Shown: piece by piece, positions 23,992 through 38,822 of the stretch
Layout of the letters: every line of letters begins with the position of its first letter
Position numbering within the stretch: the stretch's first letter is position 1
Source: Punctularia strigosozonata HHB-11173 SS5
Taxonomy: Eukaryota; Basidiomycota; Agaricomycetes; Corticiales; Punctulariaceae
NCBI RefSeq assembly: GCF_000264995.1
Contig: NW_006767435.1
Coordinates: forward strand, 426,042 to 490,041
Reading direction: 5' to 3'
Length of the DNA stretch: 64,000 nucleotides
Position numbers and translations under genes: made by a program
Notes under the pieces: generated by a model
What the model was told of the DNA's origin: nothing
Database searches by the model: none
Seen by the model: only the letters and a program-made list of their open reading frames with translations

Positions 23992-24668
23992 TTAGTGGCT
24001 TAGCTTGGTCAATTACGACATGACTTCGCGTGGTAGAGTTAACGTTGTCCCGTTTGACTCGTACAATTGCGGCGTTCAACTTGATGTTCCGCATCCGTTG
24101 ATCCAGATCCAGATCTCCGTCTAGCTTTGTAGTTGCTTGACTATCAGCGAGTCGAGTATAAAATATCAATAATGACAGTTCTATTCCCTAAGCCGAATTC
24201 CAGTATGATACCTTCGAGATTAAGCTGAACACGAGGATGAAACCGTGATTCTTGCGTCATAGCCAAGCACGTTTCTGGAGTCAACCGATAGGGATTGCCG
24301 TAACGAACCGTCGTTCGACGCTGATCTCGAGGCGATCGTGGTCGGGACAGAGGACCGCCGCGCGCACGCCAAATTCGAGTGGCTGCAATTCCCCCTTGCC
24401 TGCCCACGATGCCGGCACGCCAGCTCCAGTTCCAGCTTTTCGAAAACCTCGGATAGCGGGCAAACCTTGCTTATAACCGTCCACCACCGTGGCTTTCGTC
24501 CTACGCGCCAGAGTACTTTCCGTGCAAAACTTGCGCTTGATCGCCCCTCGCATTATCGGCTGCGCTCGCCGCTCCATTGTCGAGGTCAGCGGTACCGCTG
24601 CTGAGGACACCCCGACGCGGCACGCATCCAAGCACACGAGATCCAAAGCTCGCGAGGACAGGACCAAC
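23992..24668. other. Spacer upstream of the tRNase Z gene
   Basis: About 680 nt. An open frame at 24281-24955 on the minus strand is mostly antisense to the tRNase Z gene and is not considered real. The tRNase Z frame extends upstream to a TAA just before 24489 without an ATG earlier than 24669. Confidence 0.4.
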
Positions 24669-26941
24669 ATGGCGCATACGATGAGCGTGACGTTCCTCGG
24701 GACGTCGTCAGGCGGCGGACCGACCGTGTCGCGCAATTGCTCGAGCTTGGTCGTCGACGCGCTAGGAGACGGAACACTATGGAGTACGGTATTGGGTCCT
24801 TTTATTCTTCTTTCATCGAGGTACTGAACGATGCTGTGATTGCGTGTAGTGGTGGACTGTGCGGAGGGCACGCTACGCCAGTTCCAGTTCCAGCCTACAC
24901 GGACCCCGCGACGTCTCAAAGTGATGGGCGTGCGCAAGGTGTTCATCACACACATGCACGGTATGCGTACACTTCCTGATACCTATGAGGCACGGCGTTG
25001 CTGACGGATGCCTCGCATAGCTGACCACATAATGGGTCTCATCACCCTCCTCCGCAACAACCTCCGCCCCGCCTGGCTCGCGAAAAAAGAAGACACGGTG
25101 AAGGACGACGCCAGCAACGTTGCGTCAGAAAACGGTCCAATCAAGCCTGGCAACTCATCATCATACTCTCCGGCGGAGAGCGCGAGCGTAGAGATCTACG
25201 GCCCCGCCGGCCTACGCTCGTTCGTCCGACAAATCCTCACCGTCACCCACACCCGCTCCGCCGACAAATACGTCGTCCACGAGCTCCTCACCCCTTCTGA
25301 CCCGTCCACGCCCTGCCACCCCCGACCCCTCGACGACGACGACGACGACGCGGCCCATTCCCACGCCGTCGCCTCGCCCGACGTGCTGCACTCCAGCGAG
25401 CTGCCCGGGCGCGACGTCCTGTGCTCCGAGGACGGATTCTGGCGGAACATCGCGCGCGGGAGGGGCACGTTCCGGGGCGGCGAGGTGCGCGTCGACGCGG
25501 GCCCGATCGTGCACCGCGACCCGTGCATCGGCTACGTGTTCCGCGAGATGGCGCCGCCGTGGCGGAAGCTGGTCATACTCGGCGACACGCGGGACGCGGA
25601 CGCGCTCGTGCCTTTGATCAAGGAACCTGCCGCGGCGCCGGGCGACGAAGACGGGCGTCATCCGGATCCGGAGCAGATGGAGCAGGACAGGGCGGACGAG
25701 CAAGTGTCGAGCGCTCTTGCCGACTCGCAGGCGGTGTCGCTCCTCGTACACGAGGCGACGGACGCATATATCCCGCCTTCGATCGACCCCATGGTAAAAA
25801 AAAGTGAGCCGTCCGTGTCCACCTACGGGCTCGTAATGTCGCTAAGCACAGCTGTGCCCGTATCCGAACGTGCGTAGGATCTCCCGAGCTCGTGGCCGAA
25901 AAGTGCGTCGAGCGCGGCCACTCGACGCCTGTCATGGCCGGCGAGTTCGCGAAGAAGATCGGCGCGCGGCGTGTCGTGCTCAACCATATCGGATCAAGGT
26001 ACGTCCTCTTGCGCATCCGCAGAGACATAATGCTCGCATTGACGAATCTCTCTAGGTTCCCGCTACCGACGAACAATATGGGCTATCGTCTTCAAACACT
26101 GCGCGCGTCCGTCGTTGACGAGATCGCGCGACAGTGCACAGAGGCTTGGGGCTCGGGTACGGAGGCCGTCTGCGCGTATGATTTCCTAACCGTGGAGGCA
26201 AGTAACAAAAAATGGCGGCTTCCCATCTTCCCTCGCGCATCAAACTGACCTCAATGACGTTAGATTCCAGCACGAGTCACCGGCTATAGAGAAACGGTCG
26301 GAAGATTCGACAACGAGATAGACGTCAAGGACTTCGTTCCCCGTTCGAGCAGGCGCGACGACTATGCCGCCTCGGATATGGGACCGCCGATGCTTCCGGG
26401 TGGCATCGAACCCGTGATCCGTTCTAATAGAGGAGGCAACAGGGATAGGGACTTCGACCGGGGAGGTGATAGGACTCGAGACTACAACGGGGGAGGAGGC
26501 CACAGGAACCCGGACTATGACCGGGGAGAGGACAGGAATCGGGACTACGACCGGGGAGGAGGCGACAAGGATGGCGGCTACGACCGAGGAGGCGGCTTCG
26601 GTGGACGACGTCGCGACGACTATGCGAATAACGGAGATGGGCGGGGTGGTGGCAACTCCGGCTTGAGCGGACGAAGGGATCAAGGCAGCGGCAGGAGGGA
26701 TATGCACACCCGCTCCCCTGCTGATCGGGATGCCGGGAGAGGGCGAGGCCGAAATCCAGCGCATGTGCCCGTGCCGGACCATGGCACGCCGCTCGACGAG
26801 CCGATGCCTTTCAGGTCGGGCGGCTACGAGAGGGAAAGAGGGTCTGGAAGAGGCGGGCCGGCACCACGCCCGGGGAGGGGTAGGGGTGGGCGCGCTGACA
26901 GCCACGGTGCACAGTCTGGGGAGAAAAGGAGGAGGACGTGA
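24669..26941 (+). CDS. tRNase Z (tRNA 3' endonuclease) with an RG/RGG-rich C-terminal tail
   Basis: A metallo-beta-lactamase-fold endonuclease that removes the 3' trailer of tRNA precursors. The start MAHTMSVTFLGTSSGGGPT is typical. Zinc motifs follow: FITHMHADHIMG (HxHxDH, spanning the intron near 24961-25019), VEIYGPAGLRSFVRQIL, KLVILGDTRD, VHEATD, GHSTPVMAGEFAKKIGARRV and LNHIGSRF. Introns also sit near 24786-24849, 25800-25874, 26000-26054 and 26199-26263. The order and motifs fit the single-domain (short) form, although fungi usually have the long form. After the catalytic part (ending near 26350) about 190 residues are rich in Arg, Gly and Asp, with repeats such as RDYDRGGG and RGRGRN up to PRPGRGRGGRA, resembling RNA-binding RGG domains. 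A segment rich in Asp (LDDDDDDA) interrupts the catalytic part. Total length is about 650 residues. Confidence 0.88.
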
Positions 26942-29410
<2,469 letters not shown>

Positions 29411-29896
29411 AACAAAAAAAAGGGAAGAAAAAAAAAGTAAGAAGGTTTACTGTTATAGAGCCCTGAACTTGAAACTATCCTGTATGTAGAGTACCGTAGC
29501 ACACCCCGTGCTCTTGACTTATCCTCGCCCACGCTCTACACGCCCTTCGCGCGACGACGAGGCCAACGAACGACGGAATTTCTAAGAGAAACATTACATT
29601 GTGCACCAGACCGTTCGAGTCACCGCATATATTCTAAGAAAAAAAAAAGAACCGTCGTAGCTAAGTTATATATTGCCCCCCCCCCCCCTCCCTTCCATGC
29701 AAGGCGTTGCGAGTCGTGATGGAAAAAAAAGAAGGAGAAGAAGAAAGAAAACGTCCACGTGCAGATATATGAGACTATAACGTGATAGCGGGAGGAGGAT
29801 AAAACGATTGCTCCAAGGAGAGTATTGCCCACATCCGACGTTCGACGACGTTCGACGACGTATGTTTTCTTTTTCTTTTGCTTTCGTCAACGTCGC
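29411..29896. other. Convergent 3' region between HEM2 and UGP1
   Basis: About 490 nt with several A-runs and a C12 tract near 29675. It contains the direct repeat acgttcgacg, twice in a row, near 29839-29860. No gene is seen. Confidence 0.45.
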
Positions 29897-31716
29897 TTAG
29901 AGCTCCTGCCAACGTTTTCGATGAGGTAAGAAAAAGAAGGGTCGTATCTCACAAAACGCGAGCGAAAACGCACGATGAGGTTGAGGTTTCCGGACACGAG
30001 CCGGTTCTCGAGCACGCAGCCGTCGGGGATGTCGATCCGCTGGCCCTCGTTCGCGACGACGATGACGGTCCCGCGGAGGGTGACGTTCCTTCCAAAGTAG
30101 ACGTCGCCGGTGACGGTCAGATGGTCGAGCTCGAGGATCTTCGGGATCTTCTTGAACCGCTTCTGGAACTGTTGGATCTGGGGGTGGTTCGGCAAGTCAG
30201 TGGCCCGTGTCAGCGAAAGGACGCGCCCCATCCGAGAAAGTTCCTCTACCTTCTTGAAGTGGTCGCCGAGCTTGATGACGGGCGTGGTCTCGAACATGCG
30301 CGCCTCGTTGAGGAGGAGCTGGCCGTGCTGGATCGAGTAAATATCGCTCTTGATGAGGAGCAGATCCGAGCAGCTCTTGACGGGCAAGAAGCGGCTGCGG
30401 GGCACGTTGACGCCGTGGGCGCCCCTAAAGTGCTTGATGGCGGCGCCGGCGGCCGTCTCGAGCTGGACGACGGCCTGGCCGTCGTCGTTCGTCTTGGGGT
30501 TGATGATGATCTCGAGCTCCATGCCCTCGTCCTCCATGATGCGCTTGAGCGCGCGGAGGTCGATCCAGATGTTGTTCGTGTTGAAGATCTTGAACTTGCG
30601 GACCGACTTGAAGTCCTCGACGTGCTCGGACGGCACCTGCGCGACCTCGAGCAGCCGGACCTGGCCCTCGTAGTCGATGAGCGTGCCGCCCTTGATGTCC
30701 GCCTTGGTCTTGTCGGTGACCTCCATCACGAACTCGGCGCCGGTGTCGATCATGTGCTGCAGGATCGCCTCGTCGACGACGGCGCCGAGGTTGTCCGAGT
30801 TGGAGACGAAGAGGTACTCCTTGCCCTCGGCGAGGAGCTGGTCGAGCACGCCCGAGTGGAGGAGGGCGTTGTAGAGGTCGCCGTGGCCGGGCGGGTACCA
30901 GTGCTTCTTGTCGTCGTCGGCCGACTTGGGGCAGGGCATGAGCGACTCCTTGAAGATGCGCGGGTAGCGCGACTGGTTGAAGGTCGTGATCCGCAGCTGC
31001 TGGTTCGCGTACTTTTTGATGATCCGGAGCGTGTCCTCGTGCGTGTTGAACGAGGTCATGAGCACGAGCGGGACGTCGACGTGGTGCGACGTGTTGAGGT
31101 GCTCGATCTGGCGCACGGTCAGGTCGAGGAAGGTCATGTCGTCCTTCACCTCCAGCGCCGACTTGGCGCCGGTCATGCCCATCGAGGTGCCCAGGCCGCC
31201 GTTGACTTTGAGCACGGCGAGCTTGTCGAGGTTCTTCGGGTTGGCCGAGGCGGAGAGCTGGGCGTAGGGCACGATCTGGTCCGCGCCGGGCGACTTGACG
31301 CGGTCCCAGTCGCTGGGAGGATCGTCGCGGCGTGAGCGGGAAAGGTGGACGCTGTGGACGAAATGCCCCCCCGGGGAGGGAGGCGGGGGGAGAGAGAAGG
31401 AAACTCACAGCTCTTGCGCGTTCGCGCGCTCGGAGAGGTAGCGGGTGAAGAGGTAGAAGAACGATTGCATCTCGGTGTCAAACGCCTGAAGGGGGCGGAC
31501 GCAGCGTCAGCAGTGTGTGAGCCATGTCGGGTAACGCATGCGGTGTGATCTGACCTTCTTCGTCTGCGGGTCCTCGACGGTGCTGACGAGCTTGCTGAGC
31601 TCGTTGCGCATCGCCTTGGCGGCGACGCCGGTGGTGGCGGTCTTGAAGTCGACATGGCTGCTGCCGCGGACGCGGGCGTTGAACGAGTCGCTGCGGGGCA
31701 TGAGCGACGAAGACAT
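29897..31716 (-). CDS. UGP1: UTP-glucose-1-phosphate uridylyltransferase
   Basis: Makes UDP-glucose from UTP and glucose 1-phosphate for cell-wall glucans, glycogen and trehalose. The N-terminal exon starts [18 protein letters not shown]; an intron near 31490-31555 leads to [21 protein letters not shown]. The main exon carries the nucleotide-binding motif [85 protein letters not shown], and the C-terminal beta-helix with [21 protein letters not shown] last intron (gtgcgt...ttggcag) gives the family-type end SGNLNLIEL with the stop at 29897-29899; reading through instead adds an unrelated tail. The ATG is at 31714-31716, just after a probable intron end in the 5' leader. The gene converges with HEM2. 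Confidence 0.95.
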
Positions 31717-33464
31717 TTTCGGCGCGGATCTGTGCGAGAGAGAGAGAGATCGGTCCATCAGTTATCCCGGCGTTCATGGTCAGAGATCGCAGGGAGATCG
31801 AACGGCGGGATCGGTGGGACGGACGAACTGACCGTTGAAGAAGGTGGATGTGGACGGGCTTGGTGGTGGTGGTGGAGATGAGCAGCTGTGGGGCGGACTG
31901 GGTGCGCGGGAGGGGCGCGCGCGGCCGGTGATGACGCTGATAAACCTCGTGCTCGACCTGGATCGATGACGACGTCGCAGGCGCGGGCGGCGGGGGCGGC
32001 GGCGGGGGCGGCGGCGGGGGCGGCTCCTCGCTGATGGGCTCGCAGACGGAGAACCGGAATGGGGCACGCGGCGAGGGGGGCGGCGGCGGGGGGTTGCGGT
32101 TGGGGTGGTGGTAGCTGGGGTGGGCGGCGGCGGGCAGCGGCTTTATACCGACCACCGCCAGGCCCGAACGTGCGTCCCGGTGCGGCATGCCCCACCCACT
32201 GCTGGGCCAGTGCCAGTCGTGTCAGCCGCCGGCGGGGCCAGTTCGGTCGTTTAAACTGTGTGTATCGATCGATGGGCGAAACGGGATTTTCGCCCTTGCC
32301 TCCCGGACGGGTCGCCATGCCCTTAAAATCCGCCTGCGCAACACGCAAACAGGGCAGCCCATCATTCTCAGATCTCCGCCCGTGCGCCACCCCGCCAATG
32401 GCGATATCAGCCCGAGGCTCTATCGCGCCACTACTACTTCTTCTCTTATCCCAACCACGAGCCCCGATTACGCGGAGAAGTGCCCCCCTTGCATCCGACT
32501 TGCCCGCGTTCGATGTGCTTTTACGAAGACGATGCGGCGAGCGAGGGGGGACGACGCTCAGGGACGAAGCACTTGGGAAGGGGGGCGCTCGCCATCGCCG
32601 CCGCGGGCCCGCCTTGACGGGATCCGTGTGCGCCGTGCCTCGTTCAGGGCGCCTTTCCCGGACGTGCCGCGCTCCCGCAGCGTCGGTCCCCCAAACGCGC
32701 CACACAGTCCAACGCAAGCCCGCGCGCCCGGGGGTACGTAACAAGTCAAAAAACCTTGCTCTGCGCTGATCTTGGGCGGCGCAGATCATACGCATTGCAG
32801 ATCCATTTTTTCCACCGGCGACGATCCGAGTTCCCGCTGTGTTTCACGGGAGTCGTCCGTCCACTCTTTGAAAATTTGCCCTTGTACCAGGTCGGATGGA
32901 CCCTGTGCCGGGAACATATCCACGTACCTACCTATATGCTCGGCGATGAGCATCCGAGGTAGGTAGGTGGGTGTATTCCAGGCGCTTGTTCTGTTTCAGA
33001 CGCCGCAAAAATCCTCTCTCGTTACATCCCAAATCTGCTTCATTCGTATCTTTTTTCCGCGTGAGCGTGAGCGTTGTGCTCGATAACTGCGCAGGCTCGC
33101 TCGACCATGCGCGTTTTCTACTCCGAAACAGAACACCAAGACACCTCCCAATCAGCGCGAAACGAAGATCCCTATTCCAGGCCCAAGGAACCCGTCTCGG
33201 AGTCGGTAGGATGACGATCCCGACGGGACGCTCGTATAGTACGACGATGCTGCCGGCACGCAATTCTCTCCCTCCCATTCAAACAGCCCTGTGCCCAACA
33301 AACCACGAACCGAATCGCGGACAAAGCCGTCACGGTCCCATCGGCGCCAGCCGAGGCCTCTTTTGCAAAAATTTCCCCATTATACTCATGTGTACAATAG
33401 CAAGAGCGAGCGCGCGCACCCCCCCTCACGTCCGCAAGTTATATATATATATAAAATCAGAATA
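31717..33464. other. UGP1 upstream region and spacer to the metallophosphoesterase gene
   Basis: About 1.75 kb. The right-hand end borders the 3' end of the next minus-strand gene, so most of it belongs to UGP1 control. A (GA)n tract lies at 31736-31750 and a G/C-rich imperfect repeat (gcgggggcggcggcggg type) at 31980-32030. Long open frames here (for example 31758-32795 minus, 32059-32769 plus) are made of Pro, Arg and Ala and look like high-GC artefacts. Confidence 0.45.
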
Positions 33465-35598
33465 TCAAAGAAACGTCCAAACCGCCACTAACGCGAACGT
33501 CCCCAGCGCCGGCCCCGCCACGTCCACCACGTCCCTCGCCCACTCGGTCACCCACCGCCCCCTCCTTCTCCGTCTACACCTCGGCGCAAGCACGTTCGTC
33601 CAGCACCGTGCCCCCCGCCGCGGTCTCCGCGATGGAGTAGCGGCAGCAGCAGAAGAAGAAGACGAAGACGACCACGGAACGGCGAGGGCAAGCGCGATCC
33701 GTCTCCGCACGTCCCACGACCAGCCCCCAAGCCGAAGCCGCAGTCCCCGTTCGTCGCCGACCCGGCGGAGCGGCCGGCCCCGGCCCCGATATCGGGCCCA
33801 CCTCGGGTCCCCGCGCGCCGCAATGGGGAGAACCTCGGCCTTGCCTTCCCCCTCCTCCTCCTCCTCCTCCTCTTCGTCGTCTTCTTCATCGATCCGTTTA
33901 GACGTCCAACGGCGAACGCTCGCGAAAAGGAGCAGCAGCGCGAGCGAGAGCCCGACGAGCGGCGCGTAGCCGGATATGTAGAGCCCCAGCTGGTCCGGGA
34001 GGAGGCACGCCGCGTCCGCGGCGGGCGAGGACGGGGCGAGGGAAAGCACCTGGAACCCCGGCCGGCGCACGCCCATCGCCATCGAGAACGACTTGACCGT
34101 CGCCTCGCGCACCGTTTTCCCGTCTTCCTCGCTCCCCGGTATCGCGTACGGATGCGCGTGCTCGCAGTAGTCGTGGTCGTCCCCGCTGCATTTTTTTTTG
34201 GGGGGGGGCGTCAGCATTATTTATAAGTACACCCTCTTGCATAAAGTTCACGTTTCGTGGGGAAAGAAAGAAAGGGAAGGGGGGGAGGGGGTGGAAGGGG
34301 GGAAAACGGATTGAAAAAAAAAAATCATCATCGACAAAGTACCTGAAGACGACCTCGGGCCGGACGCGCGCGAGCAGCCACGCCGAGAGCTCCGCGCTGA
34401 GCGTGTTCTGGTACCCCAATCCGCTGCCCGCGCGGATCCGCCCCCGTTCGCGCAGCGGCCCGCACCCCGCGTCGTCGGGCCGGAAGAGCGGGATGTGCGT
34501 GAAGAGCACGGCGGGTCCGCCTGCTGCGTTATTCGTCAGCCTCAATAATAAAAAAATGGAAAAAAGGGGGGAGGTGGAGGAACCGCACTGTCGGCGTGGG
34601 CGCGCACGAACGCGAGCGTGCTTTCGGTCTCGGAGGACGACGCGGCCCAGGCGTCGATGCTGGCGCCCGCACGCCGTCGGCGCGCGTCCTCGTCTACGAG
34701 CCCTGGCGCGTCGATGAGGAGCAGCGTGTGGTTCGCGACGGACGCCTTCCGGTTGGTCGCGCCGAAGTGGAGCTTGTATCGCTCGAGGGCGTCCGGGGAG
34801 AATTCGGTCGACGTGCCGAGCCTAAAAGGTAACGGGTGAGACGGTGCGCGCGCGTGACGTTGTGATGAGAGGAGGGCCAGGCTGCACGGTGTGGGATAGC
34901 GGAGGAAATTATGAAGGAACGAAAAGCTCGCCTCACCCGACGTCGTGGTTCCCGGGCAGGTACCACACCGGCGTTGTCGATGGGTCGGCGCGGAATATGC
35001 TCTTGAACCGGGCGTAGTACCGTTCGTATCTGATTTTGCGCGCGAACGGTCAGAAACGTCGTCGGCTCGGGTTTTCTACCGAGTTCAGGGCGCTCACTCG
35101 TCCAGGGACATGTCAAACCTGCCGCCGTCCATCATATCGCCTTCAGGAAGCGAAACGATCAGTCAGAGAAAGATAGCAGACAGGGAGATGCAGCGCGCGT
35201 ACCGAGGAAGACGATGCTGTCCGGCCGCAGACGGCGCGTCGTCGCCCACCACGCCTTGCGGAGCTGCATGTCGGTCATGTATTGGCTGACGGCGGTCAAG
35301 AACGCGCCACGATCGGGATAGGACCTATGGTCGAGGACCTGCGGGTCCGCGACGACCAAGATATGACTTGCTTCGCTGGGACTCAACTGCCGTGGGTTCA
35401 GTTAGACGCACGGGTTGGTGCCCGGATGAGCGGAGGGGCGCTTACGAGGGCATCGTCGGGCCACGAGCACGATCGAAGCTGGTAGATGTAGACGCCGAGC
35501 TCGAGCCAGAGGACGGCGAGGATCCAGAAGAGGCGGAGGGCGGCGACGAGCTGGGGCGGTTGAGAGAGGAGGTGGAAGGGGTTAAGCCTACGTGCCAT
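33465..35598 (-). CDS. Cdc1/Ted1/MPPE1 (PGAP5)-family metallophosphoesterase
   Basis: A membrane-bound phosphoesterase; relatives in yeast and animals trim ethanolamine phosphate from GPI anchors in the ER/Golgi. The start MARRLNPFHLL leads into a membrane segment (ALRLFWILAVLWLELGVYIY). Metal-binding blocks follow in the family order: ILVVADPQVLD, then SIVFLGDMMDGGR across an intron, then VWYLPGNHDVG, then AVLFTHIPLFRP, then SGDDHDYCEH. After the catalytic part come a second membrane segment (APLVGLSLALLLLFASV), an acidic run of Asp/Glu and a third hydrophobic stretch at the C terminus (GPALGTFALVAVWTFL). One of the introns (near 34205-34340) is rich in G and A runs. The ATG at 35596-35598 was chosen as the first in frame before the membrane segment. 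Which of the Cdc1 or Ted1 branches it belongs to cannot be told by eye. Confidence 0.85.
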
Positions 35599-36389
35599 GC
35601 CCGTCCATATCAAGGAGTGGATGTATGCTCGGGGTATACGCAGCCCAACGAAGCAGATATGTAAGATAGGCGACGTTCACAAGCGGGGTTCGCGAGGGGA
35701 GAGAGAGTGGAGAGAGCAGCCGTGGCGGGGAACGTACGTCTTCTTGAGACTTGGATATCGCGCTGAGGAAGCATCCCCCCTCACAACCTGCCACGATATA
35801 TCACTCTCTCTTCGTCAAAGACGATGGCCTGCACTATATGGCCTCTGTCTACCGCGTATATCGCGATGGTTTCACAAGAGAGACGAAATACTGAATGATT
35901 TGGACAATGCCCGATGGCGTGCTGCGCAGGTTTTGGCTCGTCCGTGCTTGGAATTAGGCCAAGTTTCTCTCGTCAATCAAGCAGCATGAAATCTCAAAGA
36001 CCGGCATGGGATCAAATTGGACGTGGTTGCTTATGAGCATTCGGAGGAAGTGCATCGGCTGGTCAAAATTCGGTCAATCACCTTACGCCCGCGACTACAT
36101 CTCCCGGAGCCGGCGTTGCCCCGAAAGCTGCGAAAGCAGACTGATTGTAGGTGGTGGAAGATATGAAACCGCGGTGAGCTGCTGTGGGTTGGATCGCGGT
36201 GCGGCGATCTCCTCGCTCCATGATGTGCCAATGACATGCTGATGCTCATTGTGATGTCGTGTTCAGGATATGGAGGGTGTTCCTCCCCACTGGTCGGAGG
36301 CAACATGTCTCCGCTGCCTCGATGCTCGCTAGAATCACCGGTGGTTTCCAAATGGCTCCAGCACGTTACACCGCTGTCAACGCGTCCAA
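35599..36389. other. Divergent intergenic region, no gene recognised
   Basis: About 790 nt between the metallophosphoesterase (leftward) and the coiled-coil gene (rightward). No coding sequence, tRNA or repeat is recognised. Confidence 0.4.
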
Positions 36390-38347
36390 TGTCCATCGAT
36401 CACGTTCTCACGCGCAGTGCGCACATAACCAAGGATGAAGGGCCGACGGGTACCCCGTACCTTGCGCGCGCCATGGCCTCGCATCTGTGAGCATTAGTCG
36501 CGTTGTTACATATGGACCATAGTAGATCTCTCATGACGCTGCGGTTGTCAGGCTCTCCGTCACCAATCTCGACTTCACGTCGGACACGGCGCAAATCTGC
36601 GTCCTGTTGGTCAGGGACGCTGGGCTCGCGCTCGAGGTCCCCGGTGCGAACATGAGCGACAACGTGCCGGTCGCACTCGCCAAAGTCAGCAATCAAGTCG
36701 AACAGACGGTGTGTCTAGGACCGCTTTGATGTTCTGACGCACCACTGATAGGTGATATCTTCCACAGTGGATCTTCTTCCGCGGCGTCAAGGGCCATTGC
36801 ATCATGAACTACGGGACGGGGACATACCTCTGTGGAAGCAAGACCCGACCCGAGGACGTGCTAGTGTCCAGCAAGCTTCCAGAGGAATGGGACCTTGTTC
36901 GAAACGGTGATGGATACATGTCAGCGTCCCTCCGTTGTGCTCGAACGTCATTCTGATGTGTGTTTCCAGCTTGCGGTCTTCGAATGGAAGCATCCTCGTC
37001 GCTCTTGGAACGTCGGTCCTCGTAAGTCCTACCGTAGATGCGCCCAGCCCGCTCTCGTCTGACCGGTCACTCAGACACCTTCGCTCCGATCAGCGGGTGG
37101 TGACCATACGATATGGACGACGGCGGTCGCTTCCTCAATCCCAATCTCTAACGTCAGCCAACCCTTCACCACCTCTCCGCAGCGAGCGAACATCATGAAC
37201 CACGTTAAGAACGCCCTCCAAGCCCTGGTACATAAACATGCGTTGCATGCCACAAATGCTGCTTCTGACGGTCTCGCAGGTGACTATAGTACATGTGCTT
37301 GAGCACCCCGAGAACGACCCGAGCCTTGAGGTCATGGACCTGGTATATACGGAACACGACGTCGCTGTCTTGGGTGCCCGCATCAGAGAGTGCGCCAAAG
37401 TGAGTCTCCACGCGCACAACTCCCGTGTGCTTTGAACCTGAACTGTCCCAGAACTTCTATTTCGCCAACGACACGGCGACCCGCTGGTTCACCGGCGTCG
37501 AGACCCAACTCCAAGCGATCGTCTCGGATAAGAAGAGGGCAGAGGACAGGCTGAAGACCATCGAAGTCGACCGCGCCGCGACGCAGACCCGGTGGAGTCA
37601 CCTGCAGGACAAGGTGAAGGAATACGAGGGCATAGTGGCCAGTAGCCAACAAGCGGTGGACCAGTCGCAGAAGGATTACGATGCTGCGCAAGCGGAGTAT
37701 CAGCGTGCCGTGGACGATATACGCGAGCAGCAAAGAGTGGACAGGAGGACCTGCGTCGGCGCGATTGCGAAGGGGGCACGCTCGAGGCACATGGGAGACA
37801 TGCTCATGATGGGATACTTGACGAAGAGGGATCGGGCGAAGAGCCTCATGGCCGAGAAGAGAACGAAACTCGACGGGGACAAGCAGGCGCTAAACACCTT
37901 CCGAAAACAGCTGGACACCGAGAAGAAAAGCATGGAGAAGCTCCAGCTGCAGCTCGATGCCGTGCAGAGGGAGTCTTCTGCTATATCAGCGCGGATATCG
38001 CCTATGCAGCGCGAGCTCAACTTGCTTTCGACCCTCTCGGTATGTGACATTTCCGAGTTCCTGTAGCCTGATTCGGTAACAACTCCTGCGTCTGCATGCA
38101 GGCCAAAATCAACGATTGCGTGCACACCATGGACTACGTGCTTACGCGCGCAAATGCATTGGTGATCGCGGAGACCGTGTCTGACCTCAAAGTCAATATC
38201 CAGGAAGCGGCCGACCAACTCGGCGCAGACAAGGACACGATGAACGCATTGAGCGCTCTGGACGCCGATCGTCTTCGCAAGCTTGGCGATAGGGCTCGGA
38301 CACTCAGCAAACAAATCAAAGACGGAAAGATTAGGAGCAAGCTTTAG
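36390..38347 (+). CDS. Unrecognised multi-exon protein with a long coiled coil
   Basis: I do not recognise this family. The reading starts MSIDHVLTRSAHITKDEG and passes through exons joined in frame at introns starting near 36488 (gtgagc), 36711 (gtgtgt), 36919, 37020 (gtaagt), 37230 (gtacat), 37400 (gtgagt) and 38040 (gtatgt). The N-terminal half is mixed, with LSVTNLDFTSDTAQICVLL and WIFFRGVKGHCIMNYGTGTY. The half from NFYFANDTATRWFTGVETQL onward is almost all helix with heptad spacing (IVSDKKRAEDRLKTIEVDRA, EKKSMEKLQLQLDAVQRESS) and ends QIKDGKIRSKL. The consistent splicing and lack of stops argue for a working gene of about 480 residues. No signal peptide or membrane span is obvious. The start is the first ATG of a plausible exon; upstream exons are possible. 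Confidence 0.6.
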
Positions 38348-38822
38348 CGTCCAGCTGCCCTAGCTTATCCTCGGAAACGCCTCAAAGAACCTGCAACTGG
38401 CGATAATGTGGAGATGGGATGTTCATCATCAGTAGAGCGCGTATGGCCATGGATGACGGTCTGACTAGCACCGATGTGTAATAGTTACACCAACGTGCCG
38501 TCTACATCACGTTTCTCCGTTTCAACCTTCCAGTAGTCCGTGAAATCGGTTACCAAATCAGAGGTAATCACGCCGTCAAGTCCGTCCTTGCGCGACGTGT
38601 GGACGGTTTTGTCGCAGAGCCCGATCTCTATAATCTCAGGTGTCATATTGGCTTTGAAAAAAAACGGACATTGATGGTGCATTCGGTTTATTGGCATTCA
38701 ACCAATATCGACCGAAACACTGAGAATATATAGGAAGTAGGTAGGTGATCCAGCGCAGTCCCAATACCGGGATCGCCTTTCCAGAACCCTCGCCGCAGAG
38801 CTGGGACATCATGCATCGTGGT
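38348..38822. other. Convergent 3' region, no gene recognised
   Basis: About 475 nt between the ends of the coiled-coil gene and GST copy 3. No feature recognised. Confidence 0.4.

Noticed and set aside
29839-29862. Repeat acgttcgacg as a possible regulatory array
   Set aside because: Only two adjacent units between converging genes.
29878-31335. 485-codon open frame on the plus strand
   Set aside because: It is antisense to UGP1 and built of Asp, Glu, Val, Leu and Arg codons mirrored from UGP1's biased codons.
31758-32795. 345-codon open frame upstream of UGP1
   Set aside because: Pro/Ala/Arg-rich high-GC artefact without domain, splice support or plausible start context.
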